From Phoronis ovalis (taxonomy: Eukaryota > Phoronida > Phoronidae): a DNA stretch of 12,612 nt. Shown piece by piece: positions 1 to 7,778 of the stretch. The stretch spans positions 1 to 12,612 of the forward strand of contig JAOXYB010034952.1 in assembly GCA_028565635.1 (NCBI GenBank). The letters run 5' to 3'. Position numbers and translations under genes: made by a program. A model generated the notes under the pieces. It saw only the letters and a program-made list of their open reading frames with translations, was not told where the DNA came from and ran no database searches. Position 1 is the first letter of the stretch. Every line of letters starts with the position of its first letter.

Positions 1-660
1 CTAATGTAAAAAAACAATAATGTTAAAAAATATCCTACACATTGGATGGGCATTAGACATGACAAATGTCTTGTTTTATATTTCTTTGCATGTTGAAAAG
101 AATATTAAACTAAGATTTAAGTAGGGACCGGTTTCATAAATTCAAGATTGGAGCTGTTACTGTCAACCATTCAATTTTGCATTTCCATGGCACCCCATTG
201 GGGTAAGCATTTACGAAGAATCGAGTGAAGAGGGATGTTTTTACTTAATGAAAGAAGTTAAGTTTTGAAGGTATTATATTTAGCAAATTATTTATAAATG
301 TGGTGTTGTTTTTGGACTGTCTGACATCTGTCAAATGCTGTTTCATTTTTCACCTTCATTTAATAGAGGGTAATGCATAAAAGACATAAAAGTTCACTTT
401 TTAAACATTTTTAGAATATTTATATTTGTTAGTTTTTTTCTATTTTCGGACATGTTTATTCATCCTTTACACAACAAGCGACATATGAGTTTATAACTGC
501 ATGTTGTTTGTTTTCAAAATTGTTTATAGATGGCGCTGCAAGCTTGGCGAACAGATGTATGACCCGTCATTGTGTTACATAGTTACAAACATAAACATAC
601 AATTTATTATTAAAAAAAAACACATTTTACTTATCCATTTTATTATTTACATCATCAGAA
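1..660. other. AT-rich upstream sequence, no gene seen
   Basis: This stretch is AT-rich with frequent stops on both strands. I see no exon-like frame, RNA gene or clear mobile element. The longest plus-strand frame (501-692) is a low-complexity, isoleucine/tyrosine-rich translation typical of AT-rich noncoding DNA. CpG density is intermediate (about 8 CpG by hand count), rising into the block that follows. Confidence 0.6.
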
Positions 661-765
661 TGCTGTACTTTTCTTATATTTTAAGTGTTTGACATGAATA
701 AGATGAAGACAACCATTACCTCTCCTAGCGGAATACCTTTTAGTGTGTGGGTGGGACTGAAGTAC

Positions 766-942
766 CTGACGGGGACGGGGATGTCCCACTGCTATGTCAG
801 ATCGTGTTTCCTGACGAATTTTGATACAGAATTGGGTACTTAGTACCCGGTATCACGGCTTTTATGGTATAGCAGTCTGGTTTCTGAGAACTAGTTAGTT
901 TTTACTCGGATATCTTTTATTTATACTAGCCCGATCTCGGGC
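766..942. repeat. Cluster of short inverted repeats (three hairpins)
   Basis: Three short dyads lie in the GC-richest part of the upstream region. The first is a nested hairpin in which CTGAC (766-770) pairs with GTCAG (796-800) and encloses GGGAC (772-776) pairing with GTCCC (783-787). The second is GGGTACT/AGTACCC around a single central base at 834-848. The third is GCCCGA/TCGGGC with a two-base loop at 929-942. Individually each could occur by chance. The clustering and local GC richness suggest either a regulatory element or the remains of a small hairpin-forming mobile element. Function unknown. Confidence 0.35.
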
Positions 943-1648
943 GGAACTAAGTCACGCTAGGGAGTAAGTGGCCTAGCTCTGGAATAAATCTAAAGCCGCG
1001 GGCCTGCAGGTTTCACTCAAAAATTTGGTGTAAAATGAGTAGCATGTTTTCGAATTTTCGACATAAAGTATAGGCAATTTGATAAGTAAATTTTACTGTT
1101 ACATAATTTTTAAAACGTTTTGAAATAGTCCTATAATTGGTAGCTTATAGTCTATTAACCCTTCGTAGTGACGTCTTTCAGGTTGTAATTATATAGCTCG
1201 TATACCTGACTAACACAAATGACCCCGCAAATGACCCTATATTTTATTCCCGGACTTTATTCTGAGTCATTGTCACATCTCAGTTCCGTGACTGACGCAG
1301 AGCATGTATTCACATGTGTTCATGTTTATATATTGTGCTTAACGTCATGGGCGCGGTGATGACATATAATAAATAAATACCTCAAAAACAACGCGTTTGA
1401 TTGGATTAAAATTACTGTAAAATATTAATTGTTTGCCGACAAAGCATGATTAACATTGAAAAGCTATTTTTGATTATTTTTATATGTTATGTATATGTTT
1501 AGTAATTTCAATTGCGACTTACTTGATCAATTTTATAATGATGCAGGTTCTTTTTCTTCCATTCTACCTGTTTCCTGCAGCATATCTTTTTTTAACACGG
1601 TACAAAAAAGCCTCTCACCTGTCATTCATTGCCAGCTCAATAAAATTT

Positions 1649-1659
1649 AGCCAATCAGA
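1649..1659 (+). promoter_or_regulatory. CCAAT box (NF-Y consensus)
   Basis: The sequence AGCCAATCAGA matches the full NF-Y recognition consensus, not just the CCAAT pentamer. It lies about 180 bp upstream of the MXD initiation codon, a normal distance for a TATA-less promoter. Two further CCAATCA motifs in reverse orientation flank it, at 1398-1404 and 2145-2151. Binding is inferred from the motif only. Confidence 0.45.
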
Positions 1660-1730
1660 AGGCTTGTTAGCGGAACTCGGGTTGTGCCTACGTTCAAATA
1701 CACTATTTGTTTGCGTTCCTGTCAAGTTTC

Positions 1731-1793
1731 ATGCTGAATTTTTGCTTGGGCAAAACAAACCGCAGTTCCCGTTTTAACACTTTTCTTTTCTAA
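1731..1793 (+). other. Candidate upstream ORF in the presumed 5' leader
   Basis: ATG at 1731 opens a 20-codon frame that closes at TAA 1791-1793, 44 bp before the MXD start and out of frame with it. It has a weak start context (T at -3). It matters only if transcription begins upstream of 1731 and this part is retained in the mRNA. A pyrimidine-rich stretch ending in TTTCTAG at 1795-1801 could be a splice acceptor, which would remove this uORF from spliced transcripts. Confidence 0.2.
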
Positions 1794-1837
1794 ATTTCTA
1801 GTTTATTTATCGACATATTAGCTTTATTTTTTTGTCC

Positions 1838-1895
1838 ATGATGAGCATTGCTCAACTTTTACAGGCAGCCGAATTTTTAGAGAGGAGGGAAAGAG
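1838..1895 (+). CDS. MXD: MXD/MAD-family protein, coding exon 1 (SIN3-interaction domain)
   Basis: This exon encodes the N-terminus of a MAX dimerization (MXD/MAD) repressor: MMSIAQLLQAAEFLERRER plus the first base of the next codon. It is the SIN3-interaction domain (SID), an amphipathic helix with the family pattern I-x-x-LL-x-AA-x-(Y/F)-LE. In known family members this helix inserts into the PAH2 domain of SIN3 and recruits histone deacetylase complexes. The start could be ATG 1838 or ATG 1841. The second has the better context (A at -3) and gives MSIAQLL, the usual N-terminus of invertebrate members. An in-frame TAG at 1799-1801 limits any unspliced upstream extension. The exon ends AGAG|GTATGA with phase 1, and joins exon 2 to rebuild the family-conserved junction RREREAEHGYAS. 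The protein is nuclear and acts as a heterodimer with MAX. Which vertebrate paralogue it corresponds to cannot be decided from this part. Confidence 0.92.
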
Positions 1896-2003
1896 GTATG
1901 ATATGGAATTTTGATGATTTTGAAGGAGGAAATTTTTCTCGTTGCCACGTTGGATTTAGTCACAAGATCCGATATGTTTACGTTTTTGTTTTTGCTCTTA
2001 CAG
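1896..2003 (+). other. MXD intron 1 (108 bp)
   Basis: This short GT-AG intron has donor AGAG|GTATGA and acceptor TTTGCTCTTACAG|AG, which has a good pyrimidine tract. It interrupts a Glu codon (phase 1). The reading frame is open straight through the intron (no stop until 2093), so unspliced RNA would insert 36 residues. The inserted sequence is not family-like, while removing it exactly restores the conserved motif, which is strong evidence for splicing. Confidence 0.88.
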
Positions 2004-2091
2004 AGGCCGAACATGGCTATGCATCTACTATGCCCATTCCAGAGGATTATACAAGGAGGAAAGTTAAGGTTAAAAAACCTCAGGGAAATAG
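2004..2091 (+). CDS. MXD: MXD/MAD-family protein, coding exon 2 (EAEHGYAS linker)
   Basis: This 88-bp exon continues the MXD reading frame: it completes the split Glu, then encodes AEHGYASTMPIPEDY followed by the basic stretch TRRKVKVKKPQGN and the first two bases of an Arg codon. EAEHGYAS is the hallmark motif between the SIN3-interaction helix and the basic region in MXD1, MXD3, MXD4 and (as CEHGYAS) MXI1. The lysine/arginine-rich end resembles the positively charged linker before the basic helix and may add nuclear-localisation signal. The acceptor is CTCTTACAG and the donor is ATAG|GTAGGT (phase 2). A donor four bases downstream is excluded because it would include an in-frame TAG. The middle of this exon is the least conserved part of the family, as expected. 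Confidence 0.9.
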
Positions 2092-2157
2092 GTAGGTGGA
2101 TTTTAATCAAATATTTTACAGAGTCACGTTGGCGCTCGATCAGCTGATTGGCCATCT

Positions 2158-2166
2158 GCCATCTTG
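2158..2166 (+). promoter_or_regulatory. YY1-like motif
   Basis: GCCATCTTG matches the YY1 core (reverse of CAAGATGGC). It lies 67 bp downstream of exon 2. YY1 sites often sit shortly downstream of animal transcription starts. Motif match only. Confidence 0.25.
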
Positions 2167-2414
2167 AATATTCGATTTTTTAGGTGCCTACGGTGCAAAA
2201 GACTACTAAATCGTACGAATATGAATAAATGTGCTTGAACCAAAATTCCCATTTAATAAAGTATGTTGTATTTTCGCTTTAATAGATTTCGTGCAAAAAT
2301 TACACCAATATCAGCGTTTTTCTGAAGCACATGTTTGGCATGTGTATGGTTCACGCCCGCCATGTTTACCAATTGAGGATATTTTTTAGCAAGAAAAACC
2401 CAAGCACGATTATA

Positions 2415-2420
2415 CACGTG
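2415..2420. promoter_or_regulatory. Canonical E-box CACGTG
   Basis: This is the only CACGTG I found in the window. CACGTG is the preferred site of MYC-MAX and MXD-MAX dimers. Its presence in the CpG-rich intron 2 of an MXD gene is consistent with feedback within the network. One 6-bp match in about 2 kb can also occur by chance. Confidence 0.35.
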
Positions 2421-2523
2421 GAAATTTTTATTTATTAAACCACACCTTTAGTTTCACTTTATAATGAACTATTTTGTTTTTCTGAAATAGAAGTTTGCAT
2501 CATTTATAACGTTTTCGGCAAAT

Positions 2524-2532
2524 TTTGGCGGG
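2524..2532 (+). promoter_or_regulatory. E2F-like site
   Basis: TTTGGCGGG followed by TAAA closely matches the E2F consensus TTTSGCGS with its A-rich flank. It is in intron 2, about 110 bp from the E-box and inside the CpG-rich block. Motif match only. Confidence 0.3.
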
Positions 2533-2914
2533 TAAAGGCAGCTGACAATGTTGTCAAAACATTGATGTGGTAACATTCTGTCATAGTTTCTAATTGAAAA
2601 CAATTAACTTTGCTTTAAAGCATGAATTTCTTACTTTAATAATGATACAACACTGGGGAAAATTTTTACGCACAATCACGCCACAAGTACAACCGTTTTA
2701 GGCATGTCGTTGGCAGCCCGCCAAAGGTATATACACGTTAGGGGATTTTGTTGGTGAATAAGCTATTGTGCTTGTGTAAATAGCTGCCTATTTATATGTG
2801 CATTGGCCTGGGTAAAATGAGATAAAGGTGTTTACTTTATGATACCTATCCCATCACAAAAAAAAACCCAAAATTGCTCTCTAATTACTAATATTTGCAT
2901 TTAATTTTTTGCAG

Positions 2915-2944
2915 ATCTACACATAATGAATTAGAAAAAAGCAG
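2915..2944 (+). CDS. MXD: MXD/MAD-family protein, coding exon 3 (30-bp microexon, start of basic region)
   Basis: This exon is exactly 30 bp and encodes, with its split codons, RSTHNELEKSR. That is the N-terminal half of the bHLHZip basic region, nearly identical to the RSTHNE(L/M)EKNR of MXD1 and MXI1. His of THN and the second Glu of NELE are the E-box-contacting positions of the class; the following contact Arg would come from exon 4. As I recall the vertebrate genes, the same peptide also sits on a 30-bp exon with the same phase (2 in, 2 out), which would make the gene structure ancient. Splice sites are strong: TTTTTTGCAG|AT and GCAG|GTGAGA. The exon is too short for any ORF-length search and is called from splice phase plus the motif. 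The next exon, expected to begin RAHLRLCLE-like, is outside this window. Confidence 0.92.
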
Positions 2945-4317
2945 GTGAGAATATCAATTTTGGATGCTTCTCTGACAAATTATTTTGTGAACTAAATTTA
3001 TGCATATTTAAATTTTATAATGATATCCATAAAACCTTTTGAAAAATTCATAAGCAATTATGTTTACAATAGAAATCCTGGGAATTTGAACAGCTATAGC
3101 AAGGTTTTGTGAAATTAATGAATAGAATAATATTAAAATCTATAAAACCAGCCATGTGAGTGCCATGCTTTAAACGGCTACAGCCATTTTCAATTTTAGT
3201 AATTGTTGTTAATAATTCTAGTATTAATAATTAAATTATGTTTTTTAGAATTCACCTATTAAAATTTTAATGTTTATCACATGTGTAATTTTAGGAAAGT
3301 ATGTGTCATCTACATTCAATTAGAGTTGTTAGCTCTGGTGAATGTTCCCGCATTTGCCCCTTCTGTATTTTAGTACAATGTCCATACCATTACATGCCAA
3401 CCACATATCACTAATTTCCATCCTGGTGCTGGCAATCACATGGATAGTATCCCATATGAGGACCAAAATTACAAATAGAAATGCACTCTTGAAGCAAAAA
3501 CAAGGTCATTTCCATCCAGGGTATTATGTTATTACTAATGTTTTGATCATGTGACACCAGCATATCTTTGCACTATTAACTCATCAATTCCTACTTAGTT
3601 ATTTTTGGATGTATGTGTATTTCCAGGGTTTTAAATTTGTTACCCAGTTGATGATGCTTTTTGTTTCCAATAAATAAAAAAAGAATAATTTGTATTGAAT
3701 GGGCAAGAATATTGTTAATCTCATTGCATAAATATGCTAAAAGTGTAACTGACAAACCTGCTTATGATATTCAGCCCCCAGCTGGAATGCATATTATAGA
3801 TATAATATAACAGCAGGGAGATATATTTCTTAATTTCATTCAATCTTTTCTATTGAAGCAATATTATTTCCACAGCCAGTTTGTTTGTCTGATGCCTCTT
3901 TACTTTCACAGTTTAACTGCATGCAATTAGTTTTGCAACTAAGCTATGTAATAGTTATGACAGCTCATATCATATAACAGCTCACAATTAGATTGAGTAA
4001 AATATGATACTTCAATCCTGTATCTCCTCTGAATTTTCATATGCATTGTAAGCTACAAGCTACAGCTTTAAATTAACTATTGATTTTTTGCAACTCATTT
4101 CTTATGAACTTAGTAACCATATATGGCTGAATGGTCAGTGACTTGATGGACTTAATGATATTTATGTAACGAATAGTGTGTAACTGTTTCCAAGGTCTTT
4201 GCCCTTTGCTTCTAGAGGTCATTTTTTATGTAGGTGTTCAGTTGTTAAATTTCAGGAACATTTTATGTCAATTAAAAGACCAGTTGTGTTAATTGGCAAA
4301 GGTGTATTTCCTTTCAT

Positions 4318-4684
4318 TTATTTCAAGAGTCCTTTAAATATTAAGTGCTGAGTAATTTCTTTTCCTTTTTTTTTGCATGAAGGAATAAATTGAACATCTA
4401 TATTAGGCTTATTGATCACTTTCATGGTTTCGGAGATCCAACTAGGAGATAGGTACTCGTATATTTTCAGCTGTTGCCAAGGTTTGATGTCGTAGTTGCA
4501 AACGTAGAGGAAGTAATTTATTGTCTTCTTCGTGTAAAAGCTAGAGTTCATTTCCTTTTGTGAGGGTACTAACTCAGCCTTCCAGAACACAGTACTCTCC
4601 TCGGAATTTTGTCATCAGTTCGTTATCAAATGTTAATTCCTCGTCTTTAACTGCATAATTTAACAAAGACAAGTCAAGCAAAGT
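4318..4684 (-). pseudogene. Unrecognised protein-like, frame-broken minus-strand sequence
   Basis: Two overlapping minus-strand frames look more like protein than their surroundings. Frame A is open from 4684 down to 4577 (36 codons, stop at 4574-4576) and is rich in ordinary, balanced residues (for example AVKDEELTFDNELMTKFR). Frame B is open from 4611 down to its TAA at 4318-4320 (about 97 codons) and contains segments such as NYFLYVCNYDIKPW and YLSPSWISETMKVIN. They overlap at 4577-4611, so a single frameshift would connect them. Frame A is stopped upstream by TAA at 4685-4687. Local CpG density is high compared with the rest of the intron. I do not recognise the family. It could be a decayed retrocopy, an exon of a nested antisense gene, or chance; I do not assign a function. 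Confidence 0.25.
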
Positions 4685-5398
4685 TATCTCTATAAATTTT
4701 GCATTGGCTCATAAATAATAAATGTATCTTGCACGTTTTTCATATGTTATGTTAGATAACAGATGGGTAGATATTTTAATAACATTTAGATAGACATAGG
4801 TAAATGAAGCTAGGTAACCTTTATTTAGATACATATCTGTGTTCTGGGAAAACTTTAGCCATGAGGGAAATTTTGTCCGCTTAAAGAAATATTTTGTTTC
4901 ATTTTCGCGACATTTACGATGTTATAACTTCAATTCAAGCTTTGTTTCATTTAGTAACATGCAGTTGAACATTAATAATTACACTTGAGAGAATATGCTG
5001 CAAAGCAGAAAATAATTTTTGAAGTTAATTTCCAATTAATTTGCATATGAATGGTAAACTAATCGTTAAAATATATTAAAATGTATTTTATTGTAAATAT
5101 TATCCTATTACGTTGTAAGTAATCTCCTTGTACCATGCACATGTTGTGTTCTAAAAAGTCTAAAAAGCAGATATAAAAGTTATATAGATAAAAACTCCAA
5201 CATGAGAGTCATGTCACTTTTGTAAAACATGCATATAATTACTTATTACAGCAATCAAACTACTATTAAAACTGGTTTACTATATTTTGATTGCTATCAG
5301 GGATGTTCAGAGACGTTTCTGATGAGCCCCTTACTTGTTGAGAGTGCAAATCGCTTTGTTCATCTTACAAAAACATGTTGGTAGTATTTTGCCCTTGG

Positions 5399-5605
5399 CT
5401 AACTTTGACCCATATTTCTTTGGGAATGTTTTGATTTCCCATTGTACTTCATGTTTTCATTCAAAGGTACCGGGCTATAACAGACGCTGTGTGTAGTGAC
5501 CATGTGTTTAGTGTTGGAAACTCCTTCGAAATGTACAGTTTCCGTTTGGTTAATTAAATTTTCTGCGTTATTTTTTGCTTGCCCTTTTGTGATGGCCGTT
5601 GGCAT
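5399..5605 (-). pseudogene. Unrecognised protein-like minus-strand ORF (68 aa)
   Basis: This is a minus-strand frame from ATG at 5605 to TAG at 5399-5401, with an in-frame TAA directly before the ATG. The translation is hydrophilic and Asn/Thr/Ser-rich (for example TKGQAKNNAENLINQTE), with no membrane segment or known motif. Just beyond the stop, another frame on the same strand is open for 31 codons and contains a good splice-donor-like CAA|GTAAGG near 5330. It lies in the second CpG-richer patch of the intron and on the same strand as the frames at 4318-4684, so the two could be parts of one decayed or nested unit. Unrecognised; it may be chance. Confidence 0.2.
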
Positions 5606-5877
5606 TTAGATGTTATTTTTGACTGCTGCAGTTTTGCATGTTAATTTTCAAAAGTTTATAGTTTATGATATGAAGGATATCTCATATCAAAGTATATTTT
5701 ATGGCCATGACATTGAAAATGAAATGTCATCTTTTTCAACTGTAAAAATGTCAAACCGCTATTGTAGTACGGCGCTCGCCGGCCTGTTTTTTTTAAAATC
5801 AAAATACGTCATGCTGTGGCTTCTGCGCTAATCTCATTTATTAATTTGAGTTTTATCATAAAATTGTGATGTTTGAA

Positions 5878-5893
5878 AGCTTTTGCAAAAGCT
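5878..5893. repeat. Perfect 16-bp palindrome
   Basis: AGCTTTTGCAAAAGCT is its own reverse complement. About one palindrome of this length in a 12-kb AT-rich window is expected by chance, so no function is claimed. Confidence 0.5.
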
Positions 5894-7042
5894 GCTACAT
5901 GTTGATATTAGAAAACCTCAAGTGCATGGAATATGTACTTGACTTATCAATGACTCCATGTTTCATGATCTTTAGGTAATAATTCAAAATCCTATAGCTT
6001 TATGGAGGGTAATACTGGGCTTTGTATCTTTAGGGGATCATACCATGTTTTGACCATTGTGGTTTATGGTAATTAATGCCCTTCAATACAAAGGATATTA
6101 TCTTCAGTTTATAAAGTACATATATTTAAGGGGGTTTTGTAGGAGATTATTGACATGTGGTCATGTGGCTTGGTGGCTACCTTTGTTTTATATAAATGCC
6201 CTTTGTGCTAATTTCAAAGTCAGTAGAAATGTACTTTGTGTATTGATTTCTTGGCCTTAGCAAAACAAAGCCATGTGCTCTGTGTAGTGCACGGAAATGA
6301 CATGCAGTTGTCACACTTTTTACTTAATAAACCTATTAAAATACATGTATTTATGTGGGCACATGTAGAGCTGTTATGAAACATGCCTTCAAAATTCATG
6401 GATTACTTTTGGTAGAATGTTTGTAGTAACATACCTAAGTGTATCATGTTTGCATCTCCATTTGTTAATCAATTTAACTATCGCCCTAGGGCTAGTATAC
6501 AAGTTGACAAATTCCCTTTGTTGTATTTTAGGAATGTTTGTCCTAAAATTCTTTGTCCTATGTCCTGAAGGTATCTAGACAGAGACAAATGTACATAAAT
6601 TTTAGTAACAGTAGAGATGCTCTAAATATTTAAGCTATAAGACAATATATTCTGGAAATAAATTCATAGTTTCATATTTCTGAATATCTGATGCAAGTGA
6701 AGCAGTAGGCTGTGCTTAAACTTGAAATGTGTAAGCGAGCTTCTTATGATCTTGAGGATAACTAGTGATTTTTTACTAAGCTTTGTCTCTGTCGCATGCT
6801 TGTAGCCTGTGGCAATGTATTTCAAGGATTTACGTTGTTTTTACAGCTTTTGTGGTTAAATAAATTCTACTCAGAGCATTGTTCCAGAACTGCTCCTACT
6901 GAAACTGTGGACACCACTTCAGCTGGCATTTTGTTTACCCATCAAGTGACAGAAGTAGTACCCATGAAATATTGCAATGTACTTTATATGCGGTTACTTT
7001 TTGAATGAAAGTTTTCCCTTCAGCATTGTCACAGCCCTCTAT

Positions 7043-7351
7043 TTATTTACGGAATATCCTGAAAGTTACTTGTGTGATAAATTTGCTCTTGACCTTAAGT
7101 ACCAGTTTGTTAACCTTCAGTATGAGTTGTAAATCACCAGTGCTTTTGCTTGTACTACTGGATTTCTTTGTTTTCTGAGGTGGCCTGGTATTGAAAGTAG
7201 TCAAAAAAGTGAATTTGCTCTTGACCTTGGTCATCAAGCGCGATGTCCTGCTGCAGCAGGCCTGCAGTGACTGGATGACGTGGCACGGGCAGATAGGACT
7301 GCTTGTCATGTGATGATGATATCTTTTTTTTCTCCAGCATCTGAGGTGCAA
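7043..7351 (-). other. Unrecognised minus-strand open frame with an internal duplication
   Basis: The minus strand is open for 102 codons (stop side at 7043), the longest open frame in the window. The translation is Lys/Ser/Thr-rich and contains KVKSKF twice, 44 residues apart. This reflects a DNA-level duplication: TGAAAGT, 13 variable bases, then AATTTGCTCTTGACCTT, present at 7063-7096 and again 132 bp later. The plus strand of the second half also has a long balanced frame (for example KRDVLLQQACSDWMTWHGQ) and is relatively GC-rich, with a 14-bp palindrome CCTGCTGCAGCAGG at 7247-7260. I cannot tell which strand, if either, was coding. It could be remains of a mobile element or retrocopy. 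Confidence 0.2.
7063..7228. repeat. Imperfect direct repeat, 132-bp spacing
   Basis: A 17-bp exact match (AATTTGCTCTTGACCTT) occurs at 7080-7096 and 7212-7228. The ungapped similarity extends upstream to a shared TGAAAGT, with 13 less similar bases between. The spacing is a multiple of three. It suggests an old segmental duplication of about 130 bp rather than a young tandem repeat, because the remainder of the unit is not obviously conserved. Confidence 0.6.
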
Positions 7352-7778
7352 CTAGTGCTCTAGCTTGTCACTGTAATGTGATATGTATCTAAGGACAGCT
7401 GTTAAGAACAGGGTCCCAAGTGCTTTGGAAAAATGTAAATAAAATTAAAAGTGGTTATTGATAAACTTGGGGATTGAACTGATATCTGGTCAAATCTTAA
7501 CGGTTGAACTAGTTTCTGGACATTGTTAATTATGCATCCCTGAGGCTTCCTACAAATAGTCATTTCTGTCCTATAATATTGGAGGTACTTCTGTTTCTTT
7601 CATTGAGCACAGTTTTTTTTTCTGTTTACACAAGTAACATCTGGACTGTAGATATAATTTGCAGTTGTTTTGTTTTGCAAAATGCCAATTTGTACATTCA
7701 AAGCCTTCAGTCAAAGGAATGTAGGGAAGTCCAGTTTCACACATGATAAAACTACTATCTCCGTTAGGCCTTATTAGG

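Larger units (their letters stand above)
661..2820 (+). promoter_or_regulatory. CpG-rich, probably unmethylated promoter and 5' gene domain of the MXD gene
   Basis: By hand count this block holds about 68 CpG in 2.16 kb (about 31 per kb), close to what its base composition predicts. The following 1.6 kb (2821-4440) holds about 4. The block covers the sequence upstream of the MXD start, exons 1 and 2 and most of intron 2. CpG loss reflects germline methylation, and retained CpG marks unmethylated promoter domains, so I infer that the promoter lies inside this block. Supporting motifs are CCAAT boxes at 1398-1404 (reverse), 1650-1656 (forward) and 2145-2151 (reverse). No convincing TATA box or defined start site can be assigned; transcription probably starts between about 1660 and 1800 or at an upstream untranslated exon. 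Confidence 0.5.
2092..2914 (+). other. MXD intron 2 (823 bp) with candidate regulatory sites
   Basis: This intron runs from donor ATAG|GTAGGT to acceptor AATTTTTTGCAG|AT. Most of it is as CpG-rich as the promoter side; the fall in CpG happens in its last 150 bp. It contains a reverse CCAAT motif (2145-2151), a YY1-like GCCATCTTG (2158-2166), a perfect E-box CACGTG (2415-2420) and an E2F-like TTTGGCGGG (2524-2532). It probably acts as an intronic enhancer or proximal promoter extension. This is inferred from motif content and CpG retention only. Confidence 0.8.

Noticed and set aside
1484-1777. 97-codon plus-strand frame upstream of the MXD start
   Set aside because: It is hydrophobic and low in conserved features, overlaps the CCAAT box and presumed promoter, and matches nothing recognisable. 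It looks like a chance frame.
1896-2003. Reading straight through intron 1 as coding
   Set aside because: The frame is open, but retaining it breaks the conserved ERREREAEHGYAS junction, while splicing restores it exactly.
1877-2155. Minus-strand and second plus-strand frames across the MXD exons
   Set aside because: They are shadows of exons 1 and 2 and the intron between them; the spliced plus-strand product explains the region.
4577-4684. Resemblance of the LLLDLSLLNY stretch to a cyclin C-terminal helix
   Set aside because: Only a short leucine-rich pattern agrees; the residues that follow do not fit a cyclin fold and no cyclin box is visible nearby.
7440-7520. tRNA-like B-box on the minus strand (AGTTCAATCC)
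   Set aside because: No matching T-stem partner, A-box spacing or acceptor stem could be drawn, so it is not a tRNA or a clear tRNA-derived SINE.
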